Source of the DNA: Trichobilharzia szidati
Taxonomy: Eukaryota > Platyhelminthes > Trematoda > Strigeidida > Schistosomatidae
Length of the DNA: 64,000 nucleotides
NCBI GenBank assembly: GCA_944472155.2
Contig: OX235279.1
Location: 150,682,199-150,746,198, forward strand
Direction: 5' to 3'
Notes under the pieces: model-generated
Databases searched by the model: none
Told to the model about the DNA's origin: nothing
The model's input: only the letters and a program-made list of their open reading frames with translations
Translations under genes and position numbers: made by a program
Shown: positions 32,060 to 43,661 of the stretch, in pieces
How the letters are laid out: the number at the start of each line of letters is the position of its first letter
Numbering within the stretch: position 1 is the stretch's first letter

Positions 32060-33120
32060 ACATCATCATCATCTGCATGATCACTATGCGGAAATAGTTT
32101 TCATCGGCCAACTGAGTGTCACTTTCTCTAAACAATCGAATTTACTGCTTGATATTAGACATTTTATAGTCAAGATTTAAGCTTATACAACAGAAGACTT
32201 TCAATAAAGAATTAGAAAAAAGAAGATTTACTTATCAGTAAAAACCTACCCATAATTTGTCTACAGGAAGATTTGGAAATTCCATCATCGTTTGAGGAGA
32301 TGCTATCTGACAAATTCTTTCCAAGATTAAACTTCATAAATATTATAATTTTTGAGACAGTAACCTAAAACTTATTGAATGGAATTAATTTGTATTAGCC
32401 TTTGGATGAATGTGATATGCTAGCAGTTGGGTGAATGGCGAAAAATTCAAGTGTGCAATCATTTATGCGCTATTATTTTAAGTTATTTTGAAAAAAATGC
32501 ACTGATGACTTCAAACATGTTCTAATAATTGCTAATAGATTTACTAATATCTGAAGAACAGTTAAGAACATGATGTTTATTCTTCAATGGTGATAGAGTT
32601 CTTTCTCTCATTTGTCACCATAATGCAGTTTTAAATCATGTTGAGTGGTTAGTGGTGATAGGCAGGTCATTCGTATTTGAAACCAAAAGGGAATCTGCAG
32701 TTCTATAGGCGCTGAAGACTAGAATAACACAGAATTCATACTATATTCAGAACTATGCACAGAAATTGCTTTCTTCGTTTAGTGGAATTCCATAGTCATA
32801 CTACCACAACGTTTGATAAGACGTTGTACGCTATTTGTCACTTGGTGAACCACAAAGCCTAGAACTTTCTGAAAATGTCCAGGTATATATGCGGCTGGAA
32901 CTGAATTTCTAAAATGAACACTGAGCAAAGCTGATATACTTTACTTTATAGGAGTGAGGTATTGAAAAATGCTGTGTAGTCATAGGCAGTACTTTGTAGC
33001 TGAAATGTGAGGACATCTAAATATAAATATTCAGTTGTTTCTGTAAGAATTCAATAATGAAAGGTAACATTCACCTCTCATATCAGCTAGTTCTGCTTTG
33101 AATAACATCCTCCTAGATTA
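32060..33120. other. Interval without a recognisable gene
   Basis: AT-rich, no assignable element. Confidence 0.4.
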
Positions 33121-33129
33121 AAATATACT

Positions 33130-33795
33130 GACCAAGTGCGACACTTGTGAATAACCTCCTTTACCTACCTGGGAAGCATCATTTCAACTACACATGGACA
33201 GAACTGACGAGGATATCAAAGCGATGATCGGAAAAGCAAGGCAAGCTTTCATTACTCTCAAGTTTGTATGGAGGTCAACAGCACTCAGAATGAAAAACGA
33301 GATCCGGATTTTCAACTTCGATGTGAAGTGAATGCTAATATATGCATCAGAGACTCGGCCAGTTAGTCGCGAATGCCACTTGGAACAAACTACAGACTTT
33401 CATCAACAGCTGTCTTCTCTCAATACTTCAGTCAAGATCAGATGGCCGGCCAGAAAAGATCAGTAACATAGATATCTGGCAATGAACGAACCAACCAGGA
33501 ACCGATTTTGCAAAAAATATGCAAGAAGAGATGGAGGTAGATTGGCCATACTCTGAGAAAACAAACCATCAAGTGACATCAAGGGTCAGGCTCTCTCTCG
33601 AGTGGAACCCAAACGGGAAGCGGCGAGTTGGTCGTCCTTGTGATGGTGATATGAAGAAGTTCATGTGAAAAGGAGATGAAAGCATGTGGGCAGACGTGCA
33701 GCCATGTGAAAACGTTGGCAGAGAACCGAACATAATGGAGACGTGTGGCTGAAGCCCTATGTTCCTCTCGGAACTAAAGGGAACAATAATAATAT
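33130..33795 (+). pseudogene. RTE-clade (SR2-like) RT C-terminal region and 3' end
   Basis: FTYLGSIISTTHGQN starts a degraded post-RT region. NEKRDPDFQLRCEVN, ATWNKLQTFINSCLLSILQS and PDWPYSEKTNHQ-like pieces follow, then the basic WNPNGKRRVGRPCD segment and an end reading MFLSELKGTI in a damaged frame before GGGAACAATAATAAT. The Leu-rich QTFINSCLLSILQ and KRRVGRP segments are characteristic of RTE C-termini. Stops are numerous. The same family recurs at 37050-38060, 38300 and 39960-40490. Confidence 0.75.
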
Positions 33796-34214
33796 TAGTG
33801 AAAATGTAACAGAAGCAAAAGAGTCACGAGAAGAATGGATCCAGATTGGTTTTCGAAGGGGATGTAAACGTCTAGCTTTTGACAATAAGTTGAATCTTTC
33901 TGTTTTGTCTGAATTTTTGCGCGAGTGCGCATCTAACAGCCCACAAAGTTAAGCTAGATCTATTGAGGCGATAGCAGCGAGTGAGAAAATTTAAAGGCTG
34001 ACAACTATTATTTCTGATGAAATGATCTACTCCGTGGACTAGATGTATACGTTAAAGATCAGAGGACATTACAGAATTGCTGTTTTCATTTCGAGTTACA
34101 TATGTTCTCTATGTTCGTCGGAGGTTCAGCGATAGAGTTTTCGCCAATCGTATACGGAGTCTGCGCTTCGATCTCCAGCCAGTGCACACCTTTCCTTCCC
34201 TAGCCATTTGTGAG

Positions 34215-34680
34215 ACCAGTAGACGGGGAACGCGTTAAAGAGTCCCACACTAGGACGGAACAGCTGTCCAGTACTTCCTGGTTTTCCAGTGGTTGTCTAA
34301 TTGATGTCAGCTGGTCACCAAAACCCCATAAACCAACACCTGAAAATTAATCTAGTGCTCACCAGCAACTGGCCTTATGCAGGAAACTACCTGGAGTTCT
34401 AATGAGAAGCCGTGACCAGCTGGGTCCACCAAGTCAGACAAGAGGACATTTACTCACCCACCACAGTGGCTGGCGGTTGAGCTATATATATCGCCGTCTG
34501 ACAGAAGCTGGAATTCATGGGGTGGCCACTGGATCGAGTCTCAGTGGTCGTTAACGAGCTCTTCTTGTAATTGGAAGTTCATGGTTTCTAACTCGGGTGG
34601 GTGCACACTGATGAAAAGTCTCAAACTATTGGTTCTCTAGCTGATGTCAGTTCGTGACCAATCCGGTAACGAATCAAGTT
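34215..34680 (+). repeat. SINE family S3, diverged plus copy
   Basis: Contains the hammerhead-like block, the body (CTGGAGTTCTAATGAGAAGC, GTGACCAGCTGGGTCCACC), a tRNA-like head with a degenerate B box (GGTTTCTAACTCGGG), and a second partial ribozyme block (CTGATGAAAAGTCTCAAACT near 34609). One body between two ribozyme blocks suggests a head-to-tail dimer, a known arrangement for Sm-alpha-type repeats. Confidence 0.5.
34233..34270 (+). ncRNA. Hammerhead-ribozyme motif, helix II intact
   Basis: GTCC-CACACTA-GGAC forms a perfect 4-bp helix II with a 7-nt loop. It is followed by GGAAC (consensus GAAAC) and AGCTGTC, giving a GUC cleavage triplet. The box before helix II (CGTTAAA) has drifted from CUGAUGA, so activity is unlikely. 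Confidence 0.5.
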
Positions 34681-34713
34681 CCTGCCATGTAATACCTGAA
34701 AGTAATCTTCTTA

Positions 34714-35112
34714 CTATTTATTCCTCAAAATAGCCACTAATTTAACCTTAGAGGGGTGTGTTAATTCACTCGTTCTCCTATTCATCTCACAATCTGGTGG
34801 CATCATTATTATGCGAAATTCACTTTTTCTGTTTGGTAGCCTGCTTGGACTTCTCATTACCAAATTATTCACTCCTATCAGGTATATGTCAGTCTGAACT
34901 ACTCGTTCTGTCTTTGTTTTAATCAGCTGAAGATGCACTAAGATCTTAATGCTGCAATTCGTACATTTTAGAAGCATTCTACATACCTCATACCACTGGG
35001 CACGCCAGCCACTTTTTGTGCAGCATGCATCAGTCGCAATATATATTTTTAAATGAACTTTGACTTTCCGGTTGAACGGCTGGACCGAAATGTGATCTAG
35101 TGAATAACGCAT
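34714..35112 (-). CDS. Unrecognised 132-codon open frame
   Basis: Starts MRYSLDHISVQPFNRKVKVH and is rich in Lys, Arg and Cys (ATDACCTKSG; LLKCTNCSIKI). No signal peptide, membrane segment or known family is evident. It lies between SINE fragments in a TE-rich interval. It could be chance, since the length is only moderately above background. Confidence 0.12.
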   Translation of the reverse strand: MRYSLDHISVQPFNRKVKVHLKIYIATDACCTKSGWRAQWYEVCRMLLKCTNCSIKILVHLQLIKTKTERVVQTDIYLIGVNNLVMRSPSRLPNRKSEFRIIMMPPDCEMNRRTSELTHPSKVKLVAILRNK

Positions 35113-35564
35113 TGGGGTTTGAAACGATGGGTACTGGATTCGAGTTTCATAACATAACTTACTGAGAATGCACGTACATTCAGTAACGAGTTATAAATAG
35201 GACGAAGTATGCATCCCAGATTCCATTACTAATCACCATGAGTATGATTTACTTCATTTGTTCACCTGGATATATTTGAACACATAGATGACAACAAGAT
35301 GGTTTGATGTAAGCAACGAGCTGGATATGAAAAATGGGAGCATCTGGGGTTGATTATATTTCATTATAGTCGAATTTCTATCTACTATAATATTGAGAAC
35401 GTAAAATTCACCTGTTCTGAATGAAAAACGCAAAAAACCATGCTGCACTGAATGTTAATTTTATGGTTTCTGATAACCAAATTTATTGTGTGGTAAAGAC
35501 TTTAGATAGGTTTTTGTGTCTGCGCGTGTGACACAGCTTAATCTTGACATAACCGAACTTCTCT

Positions 35565-35625
35565 TGATATTAGATGGTTGGAGGCAATCGGCAGGAACAG
35601 AGGTTTTGTGTTTAGAAGGAACTTA
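35565..35625 (-). repeat. SINE S1 fragment (3' part)
   Basis: ATTAGATGGTTGGAGGCAAT followed by CGGCAGGAA matches 36508-36540 exactly at the start and then diverges. The ribozyme region is not intact. Confidence 0.5.
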
Positions 35626-36507
35626 TTTCTTATGATGTCCTTGTTCTATCTTCCATATGATTAAGTAACTTGATTAACTTCTCTCCCTTGATACACTGTA
35701 AATTCTTGTTCCTGTTTTATCACTTGGGATGAACTGAGCATATTGCTACTCACTTCATTAGCTACTCACCATCTTACTTACCTTTTGTCTTTATTACGTA
35801 ACTCCTTTGCCACTGCATCCATACATTTATCTTTGTTTAGCCAATATGTGTATTCTGGGTACCGTTTATTAAGTTTGGAGTCTCCTGTCAACTGACGTCA
35901 TGTAATCTTGAGTATGTTAAAATTATTCTGTACATAAACGTAATAATTTCTTTAGGCTGGAGACAGCTGACGAGATTGTGACAAAATAAATGATGGTATC
36001 ATAATATTCTGCACAAACTGTTGTTTTCGCTTTATTCAAATTCATAAGGGGAAATTGATGTATGGAGTTTCTTATCTGAGTGTGGGGAGACAAAAAAGCT
36101 AAAAAACTTACATAAGTGGTCAGTTTATCTCACATTTTATCAGTGTTAATTCCAGTATCGATAACTGCATAATTTGAAGTTTCTTCCTCAGGTGACTTTC
36201 GTTTCATTATAATTTAATTATTTCAATAAAGGTGATGTAGAACCTTAAAGCACTAACTCAGTCTATCCCTATCTTAGTTTTCCTATTTTATTGAATATAT
36301 ACTAATTGGGTATTAACTTGTTCTAAATTATACTTGAATAGCTGTTCATTTCTGGCTGTAATATCAACTCCTTCTGCTACTCTTCTTTCATTTTAGAACA
36401 CGTCCAATAATCAATGAAGTATTCGGTGAGTTCTGACGGCAAGATGAGTTTAGTTTGTGAGTCTTTGTTAAAATGTCCTTTCGAAATTGAACAACCCAGC
36501 ATTGGTT

Positions 36508-36800
36508 GGTATTAGATGGTTGGAGGCAATCGGCAGGAAGCCTTGGACCTAGGTTTCGTGCTAGTTGGCACTTATCAGCAAGGTGTATCTGCAACCTCGA
36601 AGGAACTCATGTCCCTTCTGAGATTCGAACCCACGTCACCCAGTGCTGCAGTCAGAGACGTTACCACTGACCTATTCAGGCTCGCGACTGACCTCCTGTA
36701 GGACTGTATTGGATATTTTTGATTGAACACTAGTCAGTAACTAGTGTAATGTGTCTAGTCCTATCTTCGGTGCAGACTGAATTCTATCAGTCAAGCTTGC
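36508..36800 (-). repeat. tRNA-derived SINE with hammerhead motif, family S1
   Basis: On the minus strand the tRNA-like head has an A-box-like AGGTCAGTGGTAACGTCTC and a perfect-looking B box GGGTTCGAATCTC (about 36622-36634). These are followed by a short spacer, a hammerhead core (36541-36583) and the end segment ATTGCCTCCAACCATCTAAT. The order tRNA head, ribozyme, tail is that of Sm-alpha-like SINEs. Confidence 0.7.
36541..36583 (-). ncRNA. Hammerhead ribozyme motif (type I, near-consensus)
   Basis: On the minus strand: CCTTG (helix I, 5' side), CTGATAA, GTGC-CAACTA-GCAC (helix II, 4 bp), GAAAC, CTAG, GTC (cleavage triplet), CAAGG (helix I, 3' side). Every part is in order, and helices I and II pair perfectly. 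Helix III is only 2-3 bp, as in minimal hammerheads of SINE- and PLE-type repeats. The one core departure is CTGATAA for CUGAUGA (G8 to A), which should abolish or strongly reduce cleavage because G8 is catalytic. Confidence 0.75.
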
Positions 36801-37049
36801 TATGTGGCCATTCCAACCTTAATACATGAGTATATTTATATGTGCTTCTATTTATAATCAGCACAGATGATATCTACAAGGAATCAGGTTAAGTTGAGTA
36901 CACTAGGAGAAGCTAAAGTTGATGAGATTTCAGATTTTGACCAAGTGACTGGCTAAAAACTTAATCTTTTAAGAATACAGTGATTCTGAAGAGAATCTTC
37001 TATACAGTTATGAATTTGACTTTCCGTAGAGTCTATTACAGAAAGCTTC

Positions 37050-38060
37050 ACCAATTTTAGGTGTTTTCTGGACGGTTTCAATTTGATGTCGAAACTACTT
37101 TTAGATAACACGCATAAAAGCGTGTATCCTCACCGATGATATTCCTAAGCGTGATGGACTGGATTGGGCGGAACACCGTGCGTGGGCAGCGAGAAGACAG
37201 AAATACGATAGACTGATAAGAATACTTTAGAGGATTTGAATTTCGTGGACGGTTTATGTCTAGTATCACACAAATTCGAAGACTAAGCGGCGAAAACCAA
37301 GAAGTCACCAAAAGAGGCAGGCAGCAAAGACACGACTTCAAGTGAGCATGCAGAACACGGAGGTGATGAAGACAACCAACCAACAAGAACAATAACAGTC
37401 ACCAATCACTATCAAAGTGAGAAGTTTGGGAGATTTCAGTTCCTTCATTTATCTAGACAGCATCGTTTCAACTGCAGGCGCTACCGATGAGGATGAGTAA
37501 ACCAGGAAAGGAATTGCAAGACAGGTCTTCATCATTCTGACATCGCTTTGCAAATCTTCGCCCTCAGCATAAACAGCGAAATTCTCATTTTCAAAGCCAG
37601 CGTTAATTAAGTCCTTCTATATGGATCAGAAACTTGACACGTCACGGAAGGCATTTCTAACAGGCTGCTGAAGACACTTACCAACAGGTGCTGAAGGTCA
37701 GATGACCGGCCAGAAAGGATAAGCAACCAAGAACTTCGGATAGAACCAATCAAGGATCTATTGCTCTAAAAATATTCCAAAGGAAATGGTGATGGATCGA
37801 ACACACGCTGAGGAGACTGTTGAACGACATCACGAGACTGTCCATAACTCAAATGGGATCCCAATAGGAAACGACGAGTTATGAATGGGTCTGAAGGTAA
37901 CATGGGGGGGGGGAACCTTGTGAGGAGGATATTAGAACTTATGGACAACCATGCAGTAAGCTAAAGGCGACTGCAGTAAACAGGGTGTAATGGAGATGTG
38001 CTGTAGAATCCTTTTGGTTCATTAGGGACGCAAGGGAGAGCTAATAATAATGATAATTAA
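37050..38060 (+). pseudogene. RTE-clade (SR2-like) RT fragment, heavily decayed
   Basis: Recognisable pieces in shifting frames: SSPMIFLSVMDWIGRNT near 37120-37180 (motif-B region of RTE RTs), a damaged motif-C region (FRGFEFRGRF near 37225), then C-terminal pieces (TDEDE at 37485; KEMVMDRTHAEET near 37780). It ends in TTAGGGACGCAAGGGAGAG followed by TAATAATAATGATAA. A run of nine G at about 37904-37912 lies inside. It is non-functional. Confidence 0.6.
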
Positions 38061-38299
38061 TAAGCACCATAATCCACCTTCGATTCAAAATTTAAAGTTA
38101 ACTTGTCTGTCCAACGGCTCTTAGTGCTTGTTTGTTTTTGTGTTATTGTATTATTATCAGATTTCTTTTCATTAACGCTCAGCAGGTTCTGCTTCACCAG
38201 AAAAAAACAACAGCAGTAGAGTGTATTTTTAGGAGTGCTGAATTTTGTATTTAATAGATATAACGAGATTATATTGTAGCTTTAATAAAGAAACCCAGC

Positions 38300-38385
38300 T
38301 AAAAATGACCACAGAGAATATAATGGAACGCCTATGTGCTGTTAAAGCCTTATGTCCCACTAGGAACACAAGAAAATAATAATAG
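38300..38385 (+). repeat. RTE 3'-end fragment
   Basis: GTTAAAGCCTTATGTCCCAC followed by TAGGAACACAAGAAAATAATAATAG corresponds to the terminal codons and tail of the SR2-like elements at 33.78 kb and 38.05 kb. Confidence 0.55.
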
Positions 38386-38389
38386 TAAT

Positions 38390-39955
38390 TCATAATAAAC
38401 AGCATGAGATATACAGAACATTTAGGATTAAAACATTTTCAGATGAAGACAAACAATAAATCAGGAGATGAAACACTGATGAGTTTAATGTTGGTATAAA
38501 GCCAACTGTGAATTACTGCTAATACAACTTGTCTACTTAATTTGTTCACACTTTGCAGCTATTTATGTATGCACACTATTTCATCAGCTTCATTAAAATA
38601 AATAACATTTGCTGATTGAAAGGTCAGCGTGATTACAAACCAGTTTCACTTGCTTTCGGTTAACTTCAAACGGCGATTTTATGTAGGAATAAAGCTAATG
38701 GGTGAGTCATATATTATGCTAACCTCTGCACCATTAACCATTTGAATACATCATGTTTTTAGCTTTTTATAATGCGTTGGATAAATTAACGTGGGGAAAA
38801 TAATCACTCAGATGCAATGGAAATGTTTATGAATAGTGGTGATACAGGCTTATGAAAGGCTTGAGCTTTAAAACAAATTTGTATTTTTGTCAATAAGGTT
38901 ATGACACTGAACACAAATGTTGGACAAAGTTGGAAGGTATTTTTTGTTTTAATAATGTAGTAGCATTGAAACGTGTTGATTAAAACTTCTAAAAAGAAGT
39001 TTACTTGCCACCCATGCTTATTATGATTTCCTCCATAAGAGCTCTATGCAAAATTGCTTCAACATTGGGCGTTAGTTAGAACTATTTAATTACATATTGA
39101 AGTATGAATACCAATCTTAGCTGATTTGGAAAGCTAATAATATCAAATTAATGCTATGTAGGAGGGGATGATGTGCATTACTGGACATGAAGCTTTTCTT
39201 GCAGTCGAAATACAAATACAAAGGGACTTCGCATACGCTATCTGTATGTAGCGGAATCTTTAGCTATTTGGGATCTGAAACCAGACCTCTGAATTCAAAA
39301 GCGTTACATACATTTACTCGCCCTACCACGGCCAGAGTGACATTCTTACTATGATTTTGCTTCTTTTTATTATGTAAGTTTACTATTATTATTTTTTTTA
39401 TCATTATTATTGCCATCATCCATATTTTATTATCACTCTATTGCTGTTTATTAATAACATTCCGATTTCACACAGATTTTATATCAGAACATTTTATCGT
39501 CCTTCCATTATTTTCTCTCCATTCTACACAATCTTATTGACTAGTCATTTTCTCACAGTGATTAAATCATGCCCACTTCTGCCTCTTTTCTAACTTCCAC
39601 TTAGTCAACCCTCCTTAGGTTACGCCTTAGACTTAGTAAGACGCTTTGCGAGGACAAATTTTTTCCAGTATCTGATTGGTTTTATGATTTGTTTGTTAAA
39701 TGTAATTTCGATTGTACAGCTTTTGAAAATGAATCATCGAAAAGAAAATTTTCTTCACTAATTACGTCTTTTTCACATATATCATGGGTTATGATGAAAA
39801 ATCTTAATCGAAGGCAAAAGAACTAAAAGTATTTCTGTAAGAATTGCGAAATTCAGGTTTATTAAAAATATTACGATTCGGCAGATAATCAGTTCTTTGT
39901 TATGGAATACTGTATAGTACAAAACACATTACTATTATATTATTGTTTCCTTTAA
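38390..39955. other. Interval without a recognisable gene
   Basis: AT-rich. A possible tRNA-like head on the minus strand (39265-39345) has a B-box-like GGTTTCAGATCCC and an A-box-like TGGCCGTGGTAGGGCGAG. It may be another SINE, but I could not find a second copy of its body. Confidence 0.35.
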
Positions 39956-39959
39956 TTCC

Positions 39960-40490
39960 TAGAGGAACATAGGGCTTCAGCCACACGTCTCCATTGCGTT
40001 CGGTTCTCTGCCAACGTTTTCACCTGGCTCCATGTCTGCCCACATGCTTTCATCTCCTCTTCACATGATCTCCTCCAAATCACCATCGCACTGACAACCA
40101 ACTCCCCACTTCCCATTCGGCTTCCACTCGACCGATGGCCTGTCGTGTGATGTCACTCATTTGATGTTTTTCTCAGAGTATGGTCAATCCACCTCCATTT
40201 CCTCCTGTAGATTTGTTCCACAATTGGTTCTTGCTGGATTGGTTCGCTCGAAGACATCCCTGTTGCTGATCTTTTCTGGCCGGCCATCTGATCTTGAGTG
40301 AAGTATTGAGCGAAGACAGCTGTTGATGAAGGTCTGTAGTTTGTCCGAAGTGGCCTACGTGACGTACTGGCCAAGTCTGTGATCGAAGTTGAAAATCCAC
40401 ATCTTGTTTTTCATTCTGAGTAGAGGAAGCTTGCCTTACTTTCCGGGTCGTCGCTTTGATATCCTCATTAGTGGATGTCATGTCTTATGA
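39960..40490 (-). pseudogene. RTE-clade (SR2-like) RT C-terminal region and 3' end
   Basis: Minus-strand pieces: MTSTNEDIKATTRKVRQAS (the 'GTDEDIKARIGKAR' segment), LHQQLSSLNTSLKIRWPA, and RRKWRWIDHTLRK. After several shifts there is an end matching ATGTTCCTCTAGGAATTAAA. It is the same family as 33130-33795, in opposite orientation, and broken by stops. Confidence 0.75.
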
Positions 40491-40654
40491 CGGTTAGTTT
40501 ATGATCATGGATACGAAGACGAAGGGGACGTTCACTTTGGCCAATGTGGTGTTTTCGGCAGTCACTGCCACTTATTTTGTAGATGATGTTGGTTTAATCT
40601 TATTGATATAAGTATAAAACTTGGGCACTGTGGTAGAGTATAACTTCATTATGA

Positions 40655-40796
40655 ATAAGATTTTATTTTGATAAATCACACAGTGTTGTACAGTAATATT
40701 AAGTGATGACGTCTCGAGCACAAATTATTGAGTTGTGTGAGTCATCAGTTGATATTACTGTACAACACTGTGTGATTTATCAAAATAAAATCTTAT
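40655..40796 (-). repeat. PLE terminal repeat: perfect 45-bp palindrome around a hammerhead-like loop
   Basis: Arms 40655-40699 and 40752-40796 are perfectly complementary over 45 bp (ATAAGATTTTATTTTGATAA at the outer end). The 52-nt loop, on the minus strand, holds CTGATGA (40748-40742), a partly paired stem (CACAA/TTGTG), then CGAGAC (consensus CGAAAC), then GTCATCA and CTT. If read as a hammerhead, the arms are a very long helix I and helix III is minimal. It lies 3' of a PLE coding fragment, as does the related block at 31.3 kb. Confidence 0.6.
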
Positions 40797-40859
40797 CCAT
40801 AATTGGTTTAATCTTCTTTAGCTGTTGAATATTTTTGTTGACACAGAGCCAGGTGAGTG

Positions 40860-41350
40860 AAGTGATTTACCTGGTTTGCGTGCGACATCAATTCCTAAGG
40901 GTTTAAGGAGTCTTGCAATGACTTCTCAGATGTCTTTTATATATGGTAGGGCGATTTTCTTTGTGCTTTCATTGGGAGCCTTTGATTTGGTAGGTGGTAC
41001 ATATCTTTTGAGGAAGTTCCGTGGATATCTATTCTTTTGGAAGATCTCCATGAGATATCTTTCTTCAATTTTCCTTAAGTTAGGGGTACTGTAATGAGTC
41101 CTGGCCCTCTTGAATAGTGTTTGTATACAACTCCTTTTGTGTATTATTGGATTGTTGCTGTTGTAATTGAGTATTTGATCTGTGTGGGTTGATCTTCTAT
41201 CAACGTGAGTTTCTAATTCTCTTGTGGTTGTTAGCCTGACTAAGACTTCCCAAAAAAGGATTTTGTTCTCAAATTCCTCTTCGCTTGTGATTTCGATGTC
41301 ACTGAAGACGTTGTTTATTAAGCTGTCAGTTTTTTCAACTCGTTTCTTTT
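40860..41350 (-). pseudogene. Penelope-like element: end of RT and linker
   Basis: A minus-strand frame with only one internal stop (40925-40927) reads ENKILFWEVLVRLTTTRELE, THTDQILNYNSNNPIIHKRS and LRKIEERYLMEIFQKNRYPR, then KKIALPYIKDI, stop, and LLKPLGIDVARKP. This is the segment between RT and GIY-YIG in PLEs (..FLDVLV.R....E...YRK.THTDQ.L...SNHP..HK). The nuclease itself is missing; the 3' neighbour is the palindromic terminal repeat at 40655-40796. It has no useful ATG, which is why a start-based gene search would miss it. Confidence 0.75.
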
Positions 41351-41469
41351 GATTATAACGAATGTGATACTGTAAATAGGATTAAACACCTAAAACCTCA
41401 AAATGAGATGATGTACAGAAAGTAGCTTAACGATGATTTGATAAAGCTGTCAGGAATACTTAACGCCAC

Positions 41470-41838
41470 GCAACAGATGCTTCAACAATCCGGGCAAGAC
41501 CACTCGCAAATCGTCTACACTCTAAACTGCCTATATCAGTTTGAGGGTTTTGTGGAAGAAAATACTAAGGTAGGACGCAAAGGCAATTGTCTACTCGCGT
41601 GATGGAGCATTTACCAAAGTGGTTGGAAACAGCTGAATTCAAAGTGTCGAAAATTTCAATAATAAAGCATCTTGTGGACTACGGACATGATATTGACGCT
41701 GTCAATCCATACACAGTTGTCAGCGGACAGACAAACGGGAAGATGCTTGTAGTTTCGGAGGCTTGTATAGTTAGAGTTCATAAACCCGGTCTCTGTGTAT
41801 ACAAGGAAATGGTGGTTACTCTGATTGTACTATGGTAA
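41470..41838 (+). pseudogene. Penelope-like element: GIY-YIG endonuclease remnant
   Basis: LNCLYQFEGF (about 41523) is the damaged YQFTC start of the nuclease. After a frame change it reads STRVMEHLPKWLETAEFKVS, IIKHLVDYGHDIDAVNPYTV and KPGLCVYKEMVVTL, the conserved C-terminal pattern (..I..HL...GH.ID...F.V......L...EA..I...KP.LC.QKE.V..L). The GIY and YIG residues are gone. It lies head to head with the minus-strand PLE fragment at 40860-41350. Confidence 0.7.
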
Positions 41839-41839
41839 T

Positions 41840-42825
41840 ATGTCTTACCTAATAACTTTTATCATTATTGTTTTATTCTACACCTTATTAGTATGCCTGA
41901 TTCATTCACAACTAACTTTTGTCGTTATCAATATCTTAGCTCGTTTTAACATTATTATTACTATTACTGTTATCATTAATATTATTCACTTCGCAGTTCT
42001 TGATATATTCAGGTCCTTTCTGTCACAACTAATTGTTTATTTAAGCGATGTTATTTAACAGTAATGCACTTTATTTTAATTTTAATCTGTCATACTCCCT
42101 TCTTATCTGTTTGAACGTGACCTAAAAAACATTCCCACTTGTCGTTTTGTGTTACTGATTCAACGCAGTTTATTTGCTTATCAGTCTTGTATACCCCAAT
42201 GTATTTCTAATAGTGTATATCTATCTCTGAATATAGAGTAATCAACTGAAGAGTTCTATCGAAATTTGATGAATTCACTGAACCCTGTTACACTGAACTT
42301 TGTTACTTGTTTCTAAAATTTCAGAATATTCTGGAACATATGTCACCATTTTGGCACAACATGCTGTATCACTAATTTCTGCAGTAAGATGGAACATCTA
42401 ACGTGGAAACAAATTATCCAGCAATGGTGAGCTATTTGGCTAGCAAGCAACACGACTTATTGTAACACTCAGTAGGCTTATAACAGAATAACCTTCATGT
42501 TATTTCTTTCTTTTTCAGGGTATTTTCTGAAATCACGGAATGTACACATGAAGTCGTAGGAGATATAAGAAAGACGGTTGCAGAGAAGAAAATTTTCTTT
42601 TCGACAAATTATGAACTGGGCTGTAAATTTATTTATTTACAGTAAATGTATGAGAAAATTGAACATGGCGGAAATGGAAGATTGCGTCAGACTCAACTTC
42701 TGGAGTAAAGTCGATGTTTGGATGTGCATTATGAAAGATTTGGAGTAGGTTCCGAGATCCAAATTATGATTAAAAATAATGAAAGTATCTCTTGTAGAGA
42801 TGGAGCTGGCTGATAGTTGATGATA
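41840..42825. other. Interval without a recognisable gene
   Basis: AT-rich; the hydrophobic open stretch at 41825-42058 reflects T-rich sequence. Confidence 0.4.
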
Positions 42826-42829
42826 AGAA

Positions 42830-43661
42830 GTTGTTTTCTAGGTTATCCATAAAACAGTCGGCTTACTCCAAACCCACAGTAATGCACACTCAAACATCGA
42901 CTTCACTCTAGAGGTTAAATCTGAAGCAATATTCTACTTCCGCGATGTTCAGCTGAGAAGAGATGTCGATAACTCGCTGAGGAGATCGATATACAAAAGC
43001 CCACATGAAGTGGACAGGTTACAAGTTTTCAGAGTTGTGTCCCTCTAATCAGAATAAGAAAGCTCATGTACTCCCTATCCTCAAGGATCTGAAATTTATG
43101 TACTGAGGAATCTTGGTGGAAAATGGTTTTTCACTCAGATTCATAGAAAACGAAAGAGAACTTCTGAACTGGTCCATGTCACCCTCAGAAAGATGCTGCT
43201 ACCAGATCTCGAATTCAAAATTGGTGTTGAAGCAGAAATTCCCAAAGTGGCTTTCAAAATCTCTCAGTGAAACGTATTTCGCCACCACCCTACATGTGGC
43301 ATTTTCTTGCAAGATACTATTCAGTCAGTATGTCAAAGACAAGCTGTCTAATTCGGTCACTTCAACATGCATACACCAGTTCACATGCTCTTGTGGTGCT
43401 GAGTGCAGTGTCTGTACCATGCGTAAACTTATAAAACACACTCTAGCCTGTCTGGCAAAGAGAAAATGTAAGTGTTTATGTAGTTCGGTAACAGAACATA
43501 TAGTGAACTCAGGACATCCAGCTCCACTCAAAAAGTCCTTCAATTCATATACAAGATCCGATCAAAATCTCTCAAAGGGAGTAAGACCAAGACATATGGG
43601 AATAGCTGATGCACTAGAGATCCGAAAGATAAAGCCCAGGCTATATATCCAAAAGAAATAA
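42830..43661 (+). pseudogene. Penelope-like element: RT end, linker and GIY-YIG remnant
   Basis: Near 42900, NAHSNIDFTLEVKSEAIFYF and RDVQLRRDVDNSLRRSIYKS match the PLE RT end (FT.E.E..G.I.FLDV...R...GSL..SVYRK.T). A shifted frame from 43113 carries the linker, then TCIHQFTCSCGAECSV (nuclease start with YIG lost), CLCSSVTEHIVNSGHPAPLK and an end KIKPRLYIQKK. Stops and at least two frameshifts break it. Confidence 0.75.

Noticed and set aside
35080..35155. Possible SINE head with B-box-like GGATTCGAGTTTC
   Set aside because: The B box is off consensus, the A box unclear and no second copy was found.
36600..36690. Functional tRNA gene on the minus strand
   Set aside because: Good B box, but the acceptor stem is absent and the ribozyme tail shows it is a SINE head.
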